Below are positions 38,292-47,163 of a stretch of 64,000 nt of DNA, one piece after another. Location: assembly GCA_021806045.1 (NCBI GenBank), contig JAJZDI010000005.1, positions 119,843 through 183,842 on the forward strand. Direction: 5' to 3'. Position 1 is the first letter of the stretch. Every line of letters begins with the position of its first letter. The notes below the pieces were generated by a model that was given only the letters and a program-made list of their open reading frames with translations, did no database searches and was not told the DNA's origin. Origin of the DNA: Actinomycetes bacterium. GTDB lineage: Bacteria; Actinomycetota; Acidimicrobiia; Acidimicrobiales; RAAP-2. Both the position numbers and the translations under genes were made by a program.

Positions 38292-38996
38292 GTGCCTCCC
38301 GAACCCCTCGAGCCATCCGTCGGCTGGGGCGTCCTCCACCTCTTCTGCCGGGTCCCCGCGCCACCGGTGCGGGTCGAGCGGGAGCAGGTCCTCACCGCCG
38401 TGAAGCAGGCCCAGGCGGACGGCGTCGGCGTCGTCTCGGTCGCGGTGCTCGGTCACAAGGCCGACCTGGCCTTCATGGTGCTGGGCCCCGACCTCTGGCG
38501 CCTGCGGCGCTTCCAGGCGGAGCTCCAGGCAGCCGGCCTGGAGCTGGCCGATTCGTACGTGTCGCTGACCGAGGTGTCCGAGTACGCCTCGGGCGTGCCT
38601 GACGCCATGAAGGAGGCCCGCCTCCATCCCGTCCTCCCACCGGAGGGCAAGCCGGCCTTCTGCTTCTACCCCATGTCGAAGCGGCGTGGCGACGCCGATG
38701 GCGCCAACTGGTACTCCCTCCCCTACGACCGCCGCAAGGAGCTCATGTACGCGCACGGGGCCGTTGGGCGGGAGTTCGCCGGGAGGGTGCTCCAGGTCGT
38801 CACGGGCTCGACCGGGATCGATGATTGGGAGTGGGGCGTGACGCTGTTCGCAGTGAACCCCGATGACCTGAAGGAGTGCGTCTACCGCATGCGCTTCGAC
38901 GAGGGCTCGGCCCGTTTCGGCGAATTCGGGCCGTTCGTGACCGGCATGGTCGCCCCGACGTCGGACGTCCTCGATGCCGTCCTCGGCCACCACTGA
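38292..38996 (+). CDS. hemQ: Coproheme decarboxylase HemQ
   Basis: This 234-residue chlorite-dismutase-fold enzyme turns coproheme into heme b at the end of the coproporphyrin-dependent pathway. NWYSLPYDRRKELMYAHGAVGREFAGRVLQVVTGSTGIDDWEWGVTLF holds the catalytic Tyr (in SLPY) and the proximal heme His (in YAHG). The Arg of chlorite-degrading relatives is not conserved here, which fits HemQ. The GTG follows a leaderless-type promoter. larE starts 4 bases after the stop. Confidence 0.93.
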   Translation: MPPEPLEPSVGWGVLHLFCRVPAPPVRVEREQVLTAVKQAQADGVGVVSVAVLGHKADLAFMVLGPDLWRLRRFQAELQAAGLELADSYVSLTEVSEYASGVPDAMKEARLHPVLPPEGKPAFCFYPMSKRRGDADGANWYSLPYDRRKELMYAHGAVGREFAGRVLQVVTGSTGIDDWEWGVTLFAVNPDDLKECVYRMRFDEGSARFGEFGPFVTGMVAPTSDVLDAVLGHH

Positions 38997-39000
38997 CGTC

Positions 39001-39978
39001 ATGGGCGCGAACAGTCTGGCGGGGACCATCGCGGGCTCGCCAGCACCCTTACGGCCGGCAATGGACGGCCAGGTCGCACCGGCGCCAAGCCCGATCGCGG
39101 GGTCAGGTCCGAGGTCCGCCACGGGGCCGGCGTCGCTTGACAAGCTGCAGGCCGTCCTCGCTGAGCTCGCTCCCGTCGTGGTCGCCTTCAGCGGCGGTGC
39201 GGACTCGGCCTTTCTGGCGTGGGTGGCGACGACGACGCTCGGCACCGATGCTGCGCTGTGTGCCACCGCCGTTTCTCCGTCGCTCGCGCCCGAGGAGCTG
39301 GCGGACTGCCGCGCACTCGCACGTGAGTGGGGGCTGGCGCATGTGGAGGTCGAGACACACGAGCTGGAGCATTCCGGCTACGTGGCCAACGGCGCCGATC
39401 GGTGCTTCCACTGCAAGTCGGCGCTGATGGACGCGTTGGACGCGCTCGATCCGCTCCGGAGCGGTAGCGGGAGCAGCACCGGGAGCGCCAACGGGAGCAG
39501 CCAACGGACCGTCGTGCTCGGCGTGAACGTCGATGACCTCGGCGATCACCGGCCGGGCCAGCAGGCGGCTGCCGAGCGTGGTGCGCGTTTCCCCCTGGTC
39601 GAGGCCGGGTTCTCCAAAGCCGACGTGCGGGAGTGGTCGAAGCGTCTGGGCCTGCGCACGTGGGACAAGCCGGCGGCGGCGTGCCTGTCCTCCCGCCTGC
39701 CCTACGGCACGCCGGTGACGCTTGGCACGCTCAGTTCGGTCGCCGCCGCCGAGTCGGCATTGCGGTCGATGGGCCTGGCTGCGGTGCGGGTCCGCCACTA
39801 CGGCGACACGGCCCGGATCGAGGTCCCGCTCGACGACCTGGCCGCGGTGGTCGGCCGGCGTGACGAGGTGGCTGCCCGGCTTCACGCTGCCGGGTACCGC
39901 TACGTGACGCTCGACCTCGACGGGCTGCGGTCCGGCAACCTGAACCAGGCACTCGAGAGACGAGGGGTGGCACCGTGA
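39001..39978 (+). CDS. larE: ATP-dependent sacrificial sulfur transferase LarE
   Basis: This 325-residue PP-loop enzyme adenylates and sulfurates the carboxylates of the nickel-pincer nucleotide precursor. The PP-loop is VVVAFSGGADSAFLAWVA, followed by RCFHCKSALMDAL, LGVNVDDLGDHRPGQQAAAERGARFPLVEAGFSKADVREWSKRLGL, and DKPAAACLSSRLPYG, in which C228 lies where LarE's sulfur-donating Cys is expected. A Ser/Gly-rich insertion (GSGSSTGSANGSS) sits mid-protein. ATG 39001 lies just after the hemQ stop. larC and larB are 9 kb away, and no larA is in the window. Confidence 0.9.
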   Translation: MGANSLAGTIAGSPAPLRPAMDGQVAPAPSPIAGSGPRSATGPASLDKLQAVLAELAPVVVAFSGGADSAFLAWVATTTLGTDAALCATAVSPSLAPEELADCRALAREWGLAHVEVETHELEHSGYVANGADRCFHCKSALMDALDALDPLRSGSGSSTGSANGSSQRTVVLGVNVDDLGDHRPGQQAAAERGARFPLVEAGFSKADVREWSKRLGLRTWDKPAAACLSSRLPYGTPVTLGTLSSVAAAESALRSMGLAAVRVRHYGDTARIEVPLDDLAAVVGRRDEVAARLHAAGYRYVTLDLDGLRSGNLNQALERRGVAP

Positions 39979-40214
39979 TCGGTGTGAGAGTCCGATTGAC
40001 ATTTCCTGACGAGCTCGTGAGGGAGCCGATCCTCGCCCGGCTTGTCCGTGAGCGGGACGTCATGCCCAACATCCGGAGAGCGGACGTCGGTGAGCACTCA
40101 GGCTGGATCGTCTGTGAGATCGACGGCGACGGTCCAGCCGTCGACAGCGCGGTCGAGTGGTTACGCGACCAGGGCGTTCAGGTCGATCTGCTCGGCGACG
40201 TCATCGAGAGCTGA
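39975..40214 (+). CDS. NIL domain protein
   Basis: This 79-residue protein is a single NIL domain: VRVRLTFPDELVREPILARLVRERDVMPNIRRADVGEHSGWIVCEIDGDGPAVDSAVEWLRDQGVQVDLLG. NIL domains bind methionine in MetN transporters and also occur fused to ferredoxins in proteins implicated in sulfur transfer to homocysteine. GTG 39975 overlaps the larE stop by 4 bases. A sulfur-related partner role is suggested by context only. Confidence 0.85.
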   Translation: MIGVRVRLTFPDELVREPILARLVRERDVMPNIRRADVGEHSGWIVCEIDGDGPAVDSAVEWLRDQGVQVDLLGDVIES

Positions 40215-40277
40215 TTCCCTGTGGGAGTCCGATCATCAAGCTGATCGCATCCGCATCCGGGGCGCCCCGCCGGCCAC

Positions 40278-40323
40278 GACCTCGTAATCGCTGGTGAGAG
40301 GACCTCGTGATCGCTGGTGAGGG
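40278..40323. repeat. 23-bp tandem duplication
   Basis: GACCTCGTAATCGCTGGTGAGAG (40278-40300) is followed at once by a copy with two changes (40301-40323), in the gap between two convergent genes. Confidence 0.85.
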
Positions 40324-40326
40324 GCG

Positions 40327-40512
40327 TCAGCTGTCGCCGCCGGAGCGAACGGTCCATCCGGCTCCCGACACGGACCGCGGCTCGTAGAACACGCAGCCGT
40401 CGGGGCAGGCGAATGGGATCTGCTGGTTCGCTGACACCCGGCAGCGCTCGAGCTTCTCGTCGCGGGCGGTCGTCTGCATCACGTAGTGGCGGCAATCCGC
40501 CTTCACGGTCAT
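40327..40512 (-). CDS. Small four-cysteine protein of unknown function
   Basis: This 61-residue protein, MTVKADCRHYVMQTTARDEK... with cysteines at 7, 24, 36 and 40, is soluble and could bind a metal or iron-sulfur centre. Segments IPFACPDGCVFYEPRS and ADCRHY look conserved, and I recall similar small proteins in actinobacteria, but I cannot confirm a family. The ribosome-binding site is weak (GGGG). It faces the NIL gene and diverges from the Nudix gene 290 bases away. Confidence 0.5.
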   Translation of the reverse strand: MTVKADCRHYVMQTTARDEKLERCRVSANQQIPFACPDGCVFYEPRSVSGAGWTVRSGGDS

Positions 40513-40790
40513 GCCCCATTGTTGCTGATGTCAGGGGTGGCGGTGGTGTCGGGGGCCAGGAGACGCCCGGGAGCCGGCCCGGGAGCAGGGAGGTGGGCCG
40601 GCCAGGGGATGGCCGCAGCGCCGCGGCCGCAGAGCCGGCCAGGGAGAGGCCGCCGGCTGCTCCGTCGGTGCCGAACGGGACGGATCTGAGCGAACGAAGC
40701 GTGCCAGGCGGTGCTCGGGGGGCGCCCCCGGCAGCGCACCACGGCACCGGCAACGGGTATCGGGGCGCGCCGAGGTGGGAGGCGCCGGTG

Positions 40791-40796
40791 TAGCGT
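40791..40796 (+). promoter_or_regulatory. -10 element, leaderless-type promoter of the Nudix gene
   Basis: TAGCGT ends 7 nt before the GTG at 40804, with no ribosome-binding site between them. Confidence 0.45.
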
Positions 40797-40803
40797 CGGC
40801 ACG

Positions 40804-41508
40804 GTGGAACGGGATGCAGACGCCGTGCCGACCACGAAGCAGCTGCTGCGGTGGGGAGAGGCCCTGGCCGGTATCGCCCGGACCGGTCTCGGGTTCACCG
40901 AGTCCCTCTATGAGCGTGAGCGCTACGAAGAGGTGCTGCGAGTGGCCGCGGACATCCGAGCCGCCGCAGAAGAAGGCCTGACAGACGGGCAGGACGCCGC
41001 CGGCCTGGTCGAGGAGTGGCTGAGCTCGGTCGGCCGGGGTGTCCCCGGCTACGTCACCCCCAAGGTCGCGGTCGGTGCCATCGTGGGCAACGACAGCGGG
41101 GAGCTGCTGCTCGTGCGCCGAGCCGACTCGGGGGTCTGGCTGTACCCGACGGGGTGGGCGGACGTGGGCTACTCGGCGGCCGAGGTCGTGGCGAAGGAGG
41201 TCGAGGAGGAGACCGGAATCGAAGTCGAGGTGGAACGGCTCATCGCCGTGCTCGACGGGTTCCGGGTGGGGATGAGCCGGATCCCCATGTACTCGCTGGT
41301 CTTCCAGTGCCGGCCGATCGGTGGGGCACTCCGGGCCCACCCCCTCGAATGCGCCGACGTGGGCTGGTTCCCGCTCGACGACCTTCCTGAGCCGCTGGCC
41401 GGGATCGACCGCTGGGGACCCCAGGTCACCGCGGTGCTCCGGGGTGAACCGGTCGACGTCCTCTACGATCCCGTACGCCGACCGGTGTGGCGGGGGAACG
41501 ATGGGTGA
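40804..41508 (+). CDS. Nudix hydrolase with N-terminal Nudix_hydro_N domain
   Basis: This 234-residue protein has an N-terminal helical domain, LLRWGEALAGIARTGLGFTESLYERERYEEVLRVAADI, of the type found in ADP-ribose pyrophosphatase-like Nudix proteins. The Nudix box is GWADVGYSAAEVVAKEVEEETGIEVEV, with Lys-Glu where Arg-Glu is usual. It is preceded by YVTPKVAVGAIV. The substrate is likely a nucleoside diphosphate derivative such as ADP-ribose, but is not certain. It overlaps the GNAT gene by 8 bases. Confidence 0.88.
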   Translation: MERDADAVPTTKQLLRWGEALAGIARTGLGFTESLYERERYEEVLRVAADIRAAAEEGLTDGQDAAGLVEEWLSSVGRGVPGYVTPKVAVGAIVGNDSGELLLVRRADSGVWLYPTGWADVGYSAAEVVAKEVEEETGIEVEVERLIAVLDGFRVGMSRIPMYSLVFQCRPIGGALRAHPLECADVGWFPLDDLPEPLAGIDRWGPQVTAVLRGEPVDVLYDPVRRPVWRGNDG

Positions 41509-41995
41509 GGGGAGCGGGGACGCCGGGAGCGTCCAGGGGGACGCAGCGGCTCCCGTGGTCGAGGAGGTGGGCGACCCGGCCGCCGTCGATGCGGGGCTGG
41601 TCGACGCGTTCGTGCGGCTGATCCCCCAGCTGTCCTCGTCCGCCCCACCACCCACTGCTGACGAATTGCTCCAGATCGTGACGTCGCCGGCGACCGTGCT
41701 CTTCGTCGCCCGCGCCTCCGCCGATGGTCCGATCGTGGGGTCACTCACCCTGGCGCTGTTCCGGGTGCCGACCGGGATGCGGGCCTGGATCGAGGACGTC
41801 GTCGTTGACGAGGCCGCTCGAGGTGCCGGTATCGGGGATCTGTTGGTGTCGGCGGCGCTCGATCGTTCGCACCGGGAAGGTGCCCGCACCGTCGACCTGA
41901 CCTCCCGGCCGAGCCGGGTCGCTGCCCACCGCCTGTACCGGCGGGCCGGTTTCGAGGAACGGGAGACGTCCGTCTACCGGCACCGGGCCGACTGA
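41501..41995 (+). CDS. GNAT-family N-acetyltransferase
   Basis: This 164-residue protein contains the acetyl-CoA-binding loop in VDEAARGAGIGDLLVSAALDRSHREG and the closing VAAHRLYRRAGFEERETSVYRHR, typical of small GNAT enzymes. VGSLTLALFRVPTGMRAWIEDVVV is the central sheet. The ATG overlaps the Nudix stop by 8 bases in another frame. Substrate unknown. Confidence 0.85.
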   Translation: MGEGSGDAGSVQGDAAAPVVEEVGDPAAVDAGLVDAFVRLIPQLSSSAPPPTADELLQIVTSPATVLFVARASADGPIVGSLTLALFRVPTGMRAWIEDVVVDEAARGAGIGDLLVSAALDRSHREGARTVDLTSRPSRVAAHRLYRRAGFEERETSVYRHRAD

Positions 41996-42129
41996 TCGGT
42001 CAGGGGCGCCTTGGGCCCCCAGGCGTAGACCCCGGTCGCCCCCGGACCGGTCGGGGCGGCTCTCCTGACCCGGGTGTCAACCCCGGCGGCACGGATCGGG
42101 GGCGGGCTCGTGACGGCTGCGGCGTGCCG

Positions 42130-43356
42130 TCAGGTGAGCGGCGTGTAGCCAGGGACGTCCTCGTGGCGCGATCGCAGCTGTACCTTCGCCTCGGGGGCGC
42201 CGCTGAAGCGTCCGTGCGACCAGCGCACCTCCACGAAGCCTTCGGTCACGCGCTCGGCGCCCGTGCTGCGGTTGCGCACGCGCAGAGTCCAGTCGACCTG
42301 GGGCTGCCCGGCACCCACGGCCGGGCGGACGTCGAGAGCGAGGAACTCCCACGAGCGCCGCCAGTCCCACGGTGTGTCCACCCGGATGCGGAGCGGACCG
42401 GACGGCGAGGTGCCGAGCACGAAGTAGGGCGCCGGTGCCAGCCGCAGGAGGCGCCACGCCTGCAGTTCGCGTTCGGCCGTGGAGGCGAGCGATCCGTTCC
42501 AGCGTCGGGCGCTCTCGGCCGACACGGCCCGGGCGAGATCGAGATAGAGCGGCCGGAGCGGTTCGGGCCACGAGCGCCCGGGCAACAGACGACCGAGCGC
42601 TTTCCCGTCGACCGCCGTCAGGCCCTCGACGTCGTCGGGGTATCCGGAGGTGTCGCCCGGCCCACCGGGGGCTCCGGCTCGAAGCGATAAATGGCCGGGC
42701 GATGACGGGCCCGGCGATGACGGGCCGGGTGAGGGGGCGGAAGTATCGCGCGCTGCGCCTCCTATCCCGAGGACCTGCTGGCCCTGGTCGGTCGTCGGCG
42801 CGCGGGTCGGCGCGCAGGTCGGATCGGTGCCCGGAGGACCGTCGACCGCAGCATCGGGATCGAGGTCAGGCGGACCGGCCCCTGCCTGCGCTATGTACGT
42901 GACGGCTGCCCGGTACAGGGAGCGGTACTCGTCCGGGGCCGTCTCGAGGAACCAGTTCCGGGGAGCGGACCGGCCGAGGAAGAGACGAGCGGGAGACCGA
43001 TTGGCCAGGACGTCCGACCGGGTCTTGATCGACACCAGGTAGACGTGGTCGACGCGCAGGTCGGCGGGGATGGGATCGGCTTCGACCTGCCGGTCGGGCC
43101 CCTTCCACTCGACCCGCCGGGGGAGGCGCCCACGGAGGCCGTCGGTGGCCGAGAGGAACGCCCGACCGTTGGCCCACGCGTTCTCGAACAGCGCATCGTG
43201 GGCTCCGGACCGGAACGCGCTTGCCAGCCGTGACCAGGTTCCCTCGTCCACGTTCAGGAACTCGGCCGGCGGCGTGGCCAGCCCCTCGCCCACCCCGACC
43301 CCGAGCATGCCGAGTCCGGTGGCGAGCTCGGTGATCTCCGTCTTCAGGCCGGGCAT
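42130..43356 (-). CDS. Conserved actinobacterial protein of unknown function
   Basis: This 408-residue soluble protein begins MPGLKTEITELATGLGMLGVGVGEGLATPPAEFLNVD. RRVEWKGPDRQVEADPIPADLRVDHVYLVSIKTRSDVLANRSPARLF has an acidic-x-x-Lys pattern (SIKTRS) that could be nuclease-like, but no catalytic triad is certain. A Pro/Ser-rich spacer (SAPSPGPSSPGPSSPG) divides it. The C-terminal half (ETPWDWRRSWEFLALDV and VDWTLRVRNRSTG) is beta-rich. I recall similar streptomycete proteins without an assigned role. It is divergent from the sulfatase gene. Confidence 0.7.
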   Translation of the reverse strand: MPGLKTEITELATGLGMLGVGVGEGLATPPAEFLNVDEGTWSRLASAFRSGAHDALFENAWANGRAFLSATDGLRGRLPRRVEWKGPDRQVEADPIPADLRVDHVYLVSIKTRSDVLANRSPARLFLGRSAPRNWFLETAPDEYRSLYRAAVTYIAQAGAGPPDLDPDAAVDGPPGTDPTCAPTRAPTTDQGQQVLGIGGAARDTSAPSPGPSSPGPSSPGHLSLRAGAPGGPGDTSGYPDDVEGLTAVDGKALGRLLPGRSWPEPLRPLYLDLARAVSAESARRWNGSLASTAERELQAWRLLRLAPAPYFVLGTSPSGPLRIRVDTPWDWRRSWEFLALDVRPAVGAGQPQVDWTLRVRNRSTGAERVTEGFVEVRWSHGRFSGAPEAKVQLRSRHEDVPGYTPLT

Positions 43357-43568
43357 CGCCCCATGATGCTCGCGTCGGCACGGGGCTGGAGACCGGTGGG
43401 CGGTGGGTACGCCGCGCTGCGGGGGTCGAACCGGGGGTTGAACGGAGGTTCGAGCCGGGGGGCGACCGGGGGTCGGGAGCAACAGGGGGCGTGGTCGGCG
43501 GGGCGACTACCGGGCTCGACCGGGGGACCCGGCCTAACCTGCGGGGGTCCCCGCCCCAGGAGGCACCG

Positions 43569-46040
43569 ATGCAGGCTCCCAGAACACCCCCGGAGGCGAC
43601 GCCGGGGTTCACCATGGCCGACGCCACCCCGCCACCGATCGACGTGGTCCGGGCACCCGCCGGCTCTCCCGACATCGTGGCCGTCGTCCTCGACGACACC
43701 GGCTTCGGGCAACTCGGATGCTTCGGCTCCGGCATCGCCACCCCCAACCTCGACCGGCTGGCCGCCGGCGGGCTCCGCTACAACCGCTTCCACGTCACCG
43801 CCATGTGCTCGCCGACCCGGGCGTCGTTCCTCACCGGCCGGAACCACCACGCGGTGGGCATGGGCGTCGTGGCCGACCTGCCGGTCACGTTCCCCGGCTA
43901 CACGGGGCGGATCCCGCCCTCGGCTGCCACCTTTCCCCGCATCCTCCGTGACGCCGGCTGGGGCACGCTGGCCGTCGGCAAGTGGCATCTCACCCCCCGC
44001 TGGGAGCGCTCGGCCGCCGGCCCGTTCGACCGCTGGCCGCTGGGGCTCGGCTTCGAGCGCTACTACGGGTTCCTGCAGGGGGACACCGGCCAGTGGGCGC
44101 CCAACCTGGTGTGCGACAACCACTACGTCGACCCGCCCCGCCGGCCCGAGGACGGCTACCACCTCACCGAGGACCTGGCCGACACGGCCATCCGCTACGT
44201 GACCGACCTCCACAACGCGGCGCCCGGCAAGCCGCTCGCCCTCTACTTCGCCCCCGGCGCCATGCACTCGCCCCACCAGGTGGCCGAGGAGTGGAGCGCG
44301 CCCTACCGGGGTCGGTTCGACGCCGGCTGGGACGCCTGGCGTGCCGAGGTGTTCGCCCGGCAGGTCGAGCTCGGTCTCGTCCCCGAGGGAACGGCGCTCA
44401 CCGAGCGGCCCCCGTGGATCGACGACTGGGCGTCGCTGTCTCCCGACGAGCGCCGCATGCACGCCCGCCAGCAGGAGGTGTTCGCCGGGTTCCTCACCCA
44501 CACGGACGCGCAGATCGGCCGGTTGATCGACGCCCTGGACGCCCTGGGCCGGTTGGAGAACACGCTCTTCATGGTCTTCTCCGATAACGGCGCCAGCGCC
44601 GAGGGCGGGCGGATCGGAAGCGTGAACGAGCACCGCTTCACGGCGCGGATCCCCGAGTCGCTGGAGGACAACCTGGCCGCGGTGGACGAGTGGGGCGGGT
44701 TCCGCACCTACAACCACTACTCGTGGGCGTGGGCGTGGGCGGGCAACACCCCCTTCCGCCTGTGGAAGCGCTACACGTGGCTGGGTGGCACGCGCTCGCC
44801 GCTCATCGTCCACTGGCCCCGCCGGATCAACGGCGCGGAGGCCGGCACGGTCCGCACCCAGTTCGTCCACGCCGTGGACTTGATGCCCACCGTGCTGGAG
44901 GCGGCCGGTGTCCCCCTCCCGACGGTGGTGGGCGGCGTCCCCCAGCAGGCCGTCGACGGGGCGTCCATCCTCCCGACGTTCACCGACCCGTCCGCTCCCT
45001 CCCCCCGCTCGACCCAGTACTTCGAGCTCCTCGGCTCCCGCTCGATCATCGACGGGCGGTGGAAGGCCACGACGGACCACGTCTCCGAGGGCGTCCTCGA
45101 CGAGGAGGCGCTCCTCCTGGGCAGCCGGGAGTTCGCCGCTGACCACTGGGCGCTGTTCGACCTGTCGCAGGACTTCTCCGAGGCGCGCGATGTGGCCGCC
45201 GACCATCCCGACCTGGTGCGCTCGCTCCACGACCTGTGGCTCGCCGAGGCCCAACGGAACCAGGTGCTGCCGGTGGACGACACGTTGACGAACCGCTTGC
45301 GAGCCTTCGTGCCGCCGGCGTACCCGGCAGGGGCGGACCGGACGTACACGCCCGGGGCCGGCCCCGTCTGCGACGAGTCCGTGCCCATGCTCTTCGGCAG
45401 GTTCCGCATCAGCGCCGAGGTGGAGTGGGCCGGTGCCGGTGGTGGTGCGGGCGGTGGTGCGGGCGGTGGTGGTGCGGGTTCGGGTGGTGGTGGTTCGGGG
45501 TCGGCTGGTGCCGGTGGTGCCGGTGGTGCCGGTTCGGGTGCGCCGGGTGGCGTGGTTTGTGCACTCGGCGATTGGACGGGTGGCTATGCGCTCTTCGCCG
45601 TCGACGACCGGCTCGTCTTCTCCTTCTGCAGGGCGGGTGAGACGTTCGAGGTGGTTTCAGAGCCGTCGCTGTCGAGCCTCATTGGAGCTCCCGGTCGCCA
45701 CCTCCTCGAAGCCGCGTTCGTCCCGGGTCAGGTCGCAGGGTCGCCGGCCGGTGGAACGTCGGGTGGAACGTCGGGAGGGAACGGTGGCCACGCCGGTGTC
45801 CTGGCACTTCTCGTCGACGGTGATCCGGTCGGGTCGGTCGGCTTCGACGGCATCTTCCCGGTGGCACTCCAGCACGGCGGAGCGGGGCTCAGGATCGGCC
45901 ACGACGCCGGATTGCCCGTCTCCGAGCGCTACTGGCCGCCCTTCCCGTGGGCGGGAGTCGTGCACAGCGTTCGGGTGCGGACGCCCGGCGCCCGGCCCGA
46001 TCCGCTCGAGGAGCTCCGAGCCGCGCTGCATGGCGACTGA
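43569..46040 (+). CDS. Arylsulfatase (type I, formylglycine-dependent)
   Basis: This 823-residue enzyme hydrolyses sulfate esters. The C-x-P-x-R signature is C80 in MCSPTRASFLTGR, to be converted to formylglycine. The metal site begins VVLDDTGFGQLGCFGSG, and GKWHLTPRWERSA and VFSDNGAS supply the other ligands. The catalytic domain ends near residue 615. A Gly-rich linker of about 40 residues then leads to a beta-sandwich-like C-terminal domain of about 180 residues (ALGDWTGGYALFAVDDRLVF...). No signal peptide is visible. ATG 43569 follows a perfect AGGAGG. No separate formylglycine-generating enzyme gene is in the window. Confidence 0.92.
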   Translation: MQAPRTPPEATPGFTMADATPPPIDVVRAPAGSPDIVAVVLDDTGFGQLGCFGSGIATPNLDRLAAGGLRYNRFHVTAMCSPTRASFLTGRNHHAVGMGVVADLPVTFPGYTGRIPPSAATFPRILRDAGWGTLAVGKWHLTPRWERSAAGPFDRWPLGLGFERYYGFLQGDTGQWAPNLVCDNHYVDPPRRPEDGYHLTEDLADTAIRYVTDLHNAAPGKPLALYFAPGAMHSPHQVAEEWSAPYRGRFDAGWDAWRAEVFARQVELGLVPEGTALTERPPWIDDWASLSPDERRMHARQQEVFAGFLTHTDAQIGRLIDALDALGRLENTLFMVFSDNGASAEGGRIGSVNEHRFTARIPESLEDNLAAVDEWGGFRTYNHYSWAWAWAGNTPFRLWKRYTWLGGTRSPLIVHWPRRINGAEAGTVRTQFVHAVDLMPTVLEAAGVPLPTVVGGVPQQAVDGASILPTFTDPSAPSPRSTQYFELLGSRSIIDGRWKATTDHVSEGVLDEEALLLGSREFAADHWALFDLSQDFSEARDVAADHPDLVRSLHDLWLAEAQRNQVLPVDDTLTNRLRAFVPPAYPAGADRTYTPGAGPVCDESVPMLFGRFRISAEVEWAGAGGGAGGGAGGGGAGSGGGGSGSAGAGGAGGAGSGAPGGVVCALGDWTGGYALFAVDDRLVFSFCRAGETFEVVSEPSLSSLIGAPGRHLLEAAFVPGQVAGSPAGGTSGGTSGGNGGHAGVLALLVDGDPVGSVGFDGIFPVALQHGGAGLRIGHDAGLPVSERYWPPFPWAGVVHSVRVRTPGARPDPLEELRAALHGD

Positions 46041-46458
46041 CGCCGGGAGTGGCCCAGGAGGCGGGATGGCCAAGGTGGCCTCGGGGTCGACCATTCACAT
46101 CTCGACCCTGCTTCGGCGAACCAGTTCCTGTCGGGCCACGGTGCTCGCTCCTCGTGGGCGGTTGACGACCGCAGCCCCAGGAAAGGGAGGTTCTGAACCG
46201 GGCTGCCGGTCGACGTGACCGAATCGCGCCCCCGTCCAGCTGCGTTCAGCTGCGATCGTTGTCCCGCGCGAGACCTCCCGTAGGTATGTCACAAGGGCAC
46301 CGATCGGGCGCGCCTGAGAATCTTCGTGGGGAGTGCTGGGAACCTGGGAGTAGAACTGCGGGACGAGGTGTTCTACGCTTTGGGAACGTTCTCATCTGGA
46401 GGCGAGACAGTGGACAAGCCGGGCATCTGAAACAAGCGCAGTCATCGCCGGAGGGCAA
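46041..46458. other. Intergenic region without a gene
   Basis: These 418 bases between the sulfatase and an opposing unknown gene hold no supported gene. A 7-bp inverted repeat, GTAGAAC (46350-46356) and GTTCTAC (46370-46376), lies 13 bases apart, and GAACGTTC at 46384-46391 is a palindrome nearby. Either might be a regulator site, but their purpose is unknown. Confidence 0.5.
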
Positions 46459-47052
46459 TCACGCTTTCCTCTTCGGCTCCGTCGGCTCTGTGCTCGGCGC
46501 GGACTTCGTGCGTTGATCCGTGATCTTGTCGGCCATGCCCTCCCACTTGACGTACAAGCCGTCCCACCGGTCGCGGTCGTCGTAGACGGCGGGTTTCCAC
46601 ATCTGCCAGTAGTGGACGACCGAGTTGCCGAGAGTGTCGGCGATGTACGAAAGGTCCAGGCAGTCGATCTCCTCGAGCGAGGCGTAGTCCTCGAAGAAGT
46701 TGCCCAGCTTGAGGAGTTGGTAATGGTAGGCGGTGTTCTGCCTGTACGAGGCCTGGTAGATCTCCTTGAATCGCTCGGCGGACACGTCCTTGAGCGACCG
46801 CCTCACCGAGATCAGGGCGTCGTCATCCCACCTCCGAGCGAGGTCGATGGCCAGCGAGATGTGGCGGAGCTTCTTCGCCTCGACAAGTTGCCGACGTGCC
46901 AGGAACGCGCCGACAGCTGTCCCGACGATGCTGAGGGCGATGATCGCCGTACCGACAGCAGTCACCTGTTCGGCCCAGTTTGGTCCGGTCGTCGCCTGCA
47001 GCATGGGCGTGAGGTCTCCCCGCTCGAGCACGTGATCGTGGATCAGGTGCAC
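46459..47052 (-). CDS. Membrane-anchored protein, DUF4760-like
   Basis: This 197-residue protein has one hydrophobic segment (VTAVGTAIIALSIVGTAVGAFLA, about 30-52) and a cytoplasmic helical domain: LVEAKKLRHISLAIDLARRWDDDALISVRRSL, ASYRQNTAYHYQLLKLGNFFEDYASLEEIDCLDLSYI and VVHYWQMWKPAVYDDRDRWDGLYVKWEGMA. The pattern resembles DUF4760 proteins of unknown function. An internal ATG at 47004 is an alternative start. It faces the sulfatase and diverges from the HNH endonuclease gene. Confidence 0.65.
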   Translation of the reverse strand: MHLIHDHVLERGDLTPMLQATTGPNWAEQVTAVGTAIIALSIVGTAVGAFLARRQLVEAKKLRHISLAIDLARRWDDDALISVRRSLKDVSAERFKEIYQASYRQNTAYHYQLLKLGNFFEDYASLEEIDCLDLSYIADTLGNSVVHYWQMWKPAVYDDRDRWDGLYVKWEGMADKITDQRTKSAPSTEPTEPKRKA

Positions 47053-47163
47053 GTTCCACTATCAGCGTGAGCCCGACGGCGTCGATCTGCCGTGACGCTC
47101 ACACAGCTGACATTGTTTCATGGGTATTGAGCCATTGTCACACCCTCTCGGCATCATCCATGC

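Noticed and set aside
43344..45254. 636-codon minus-strand frame opposite the sulfatase
   Set aside because: Antisense to a motif-rich sulfatase; no domain or ribosome-binding site.
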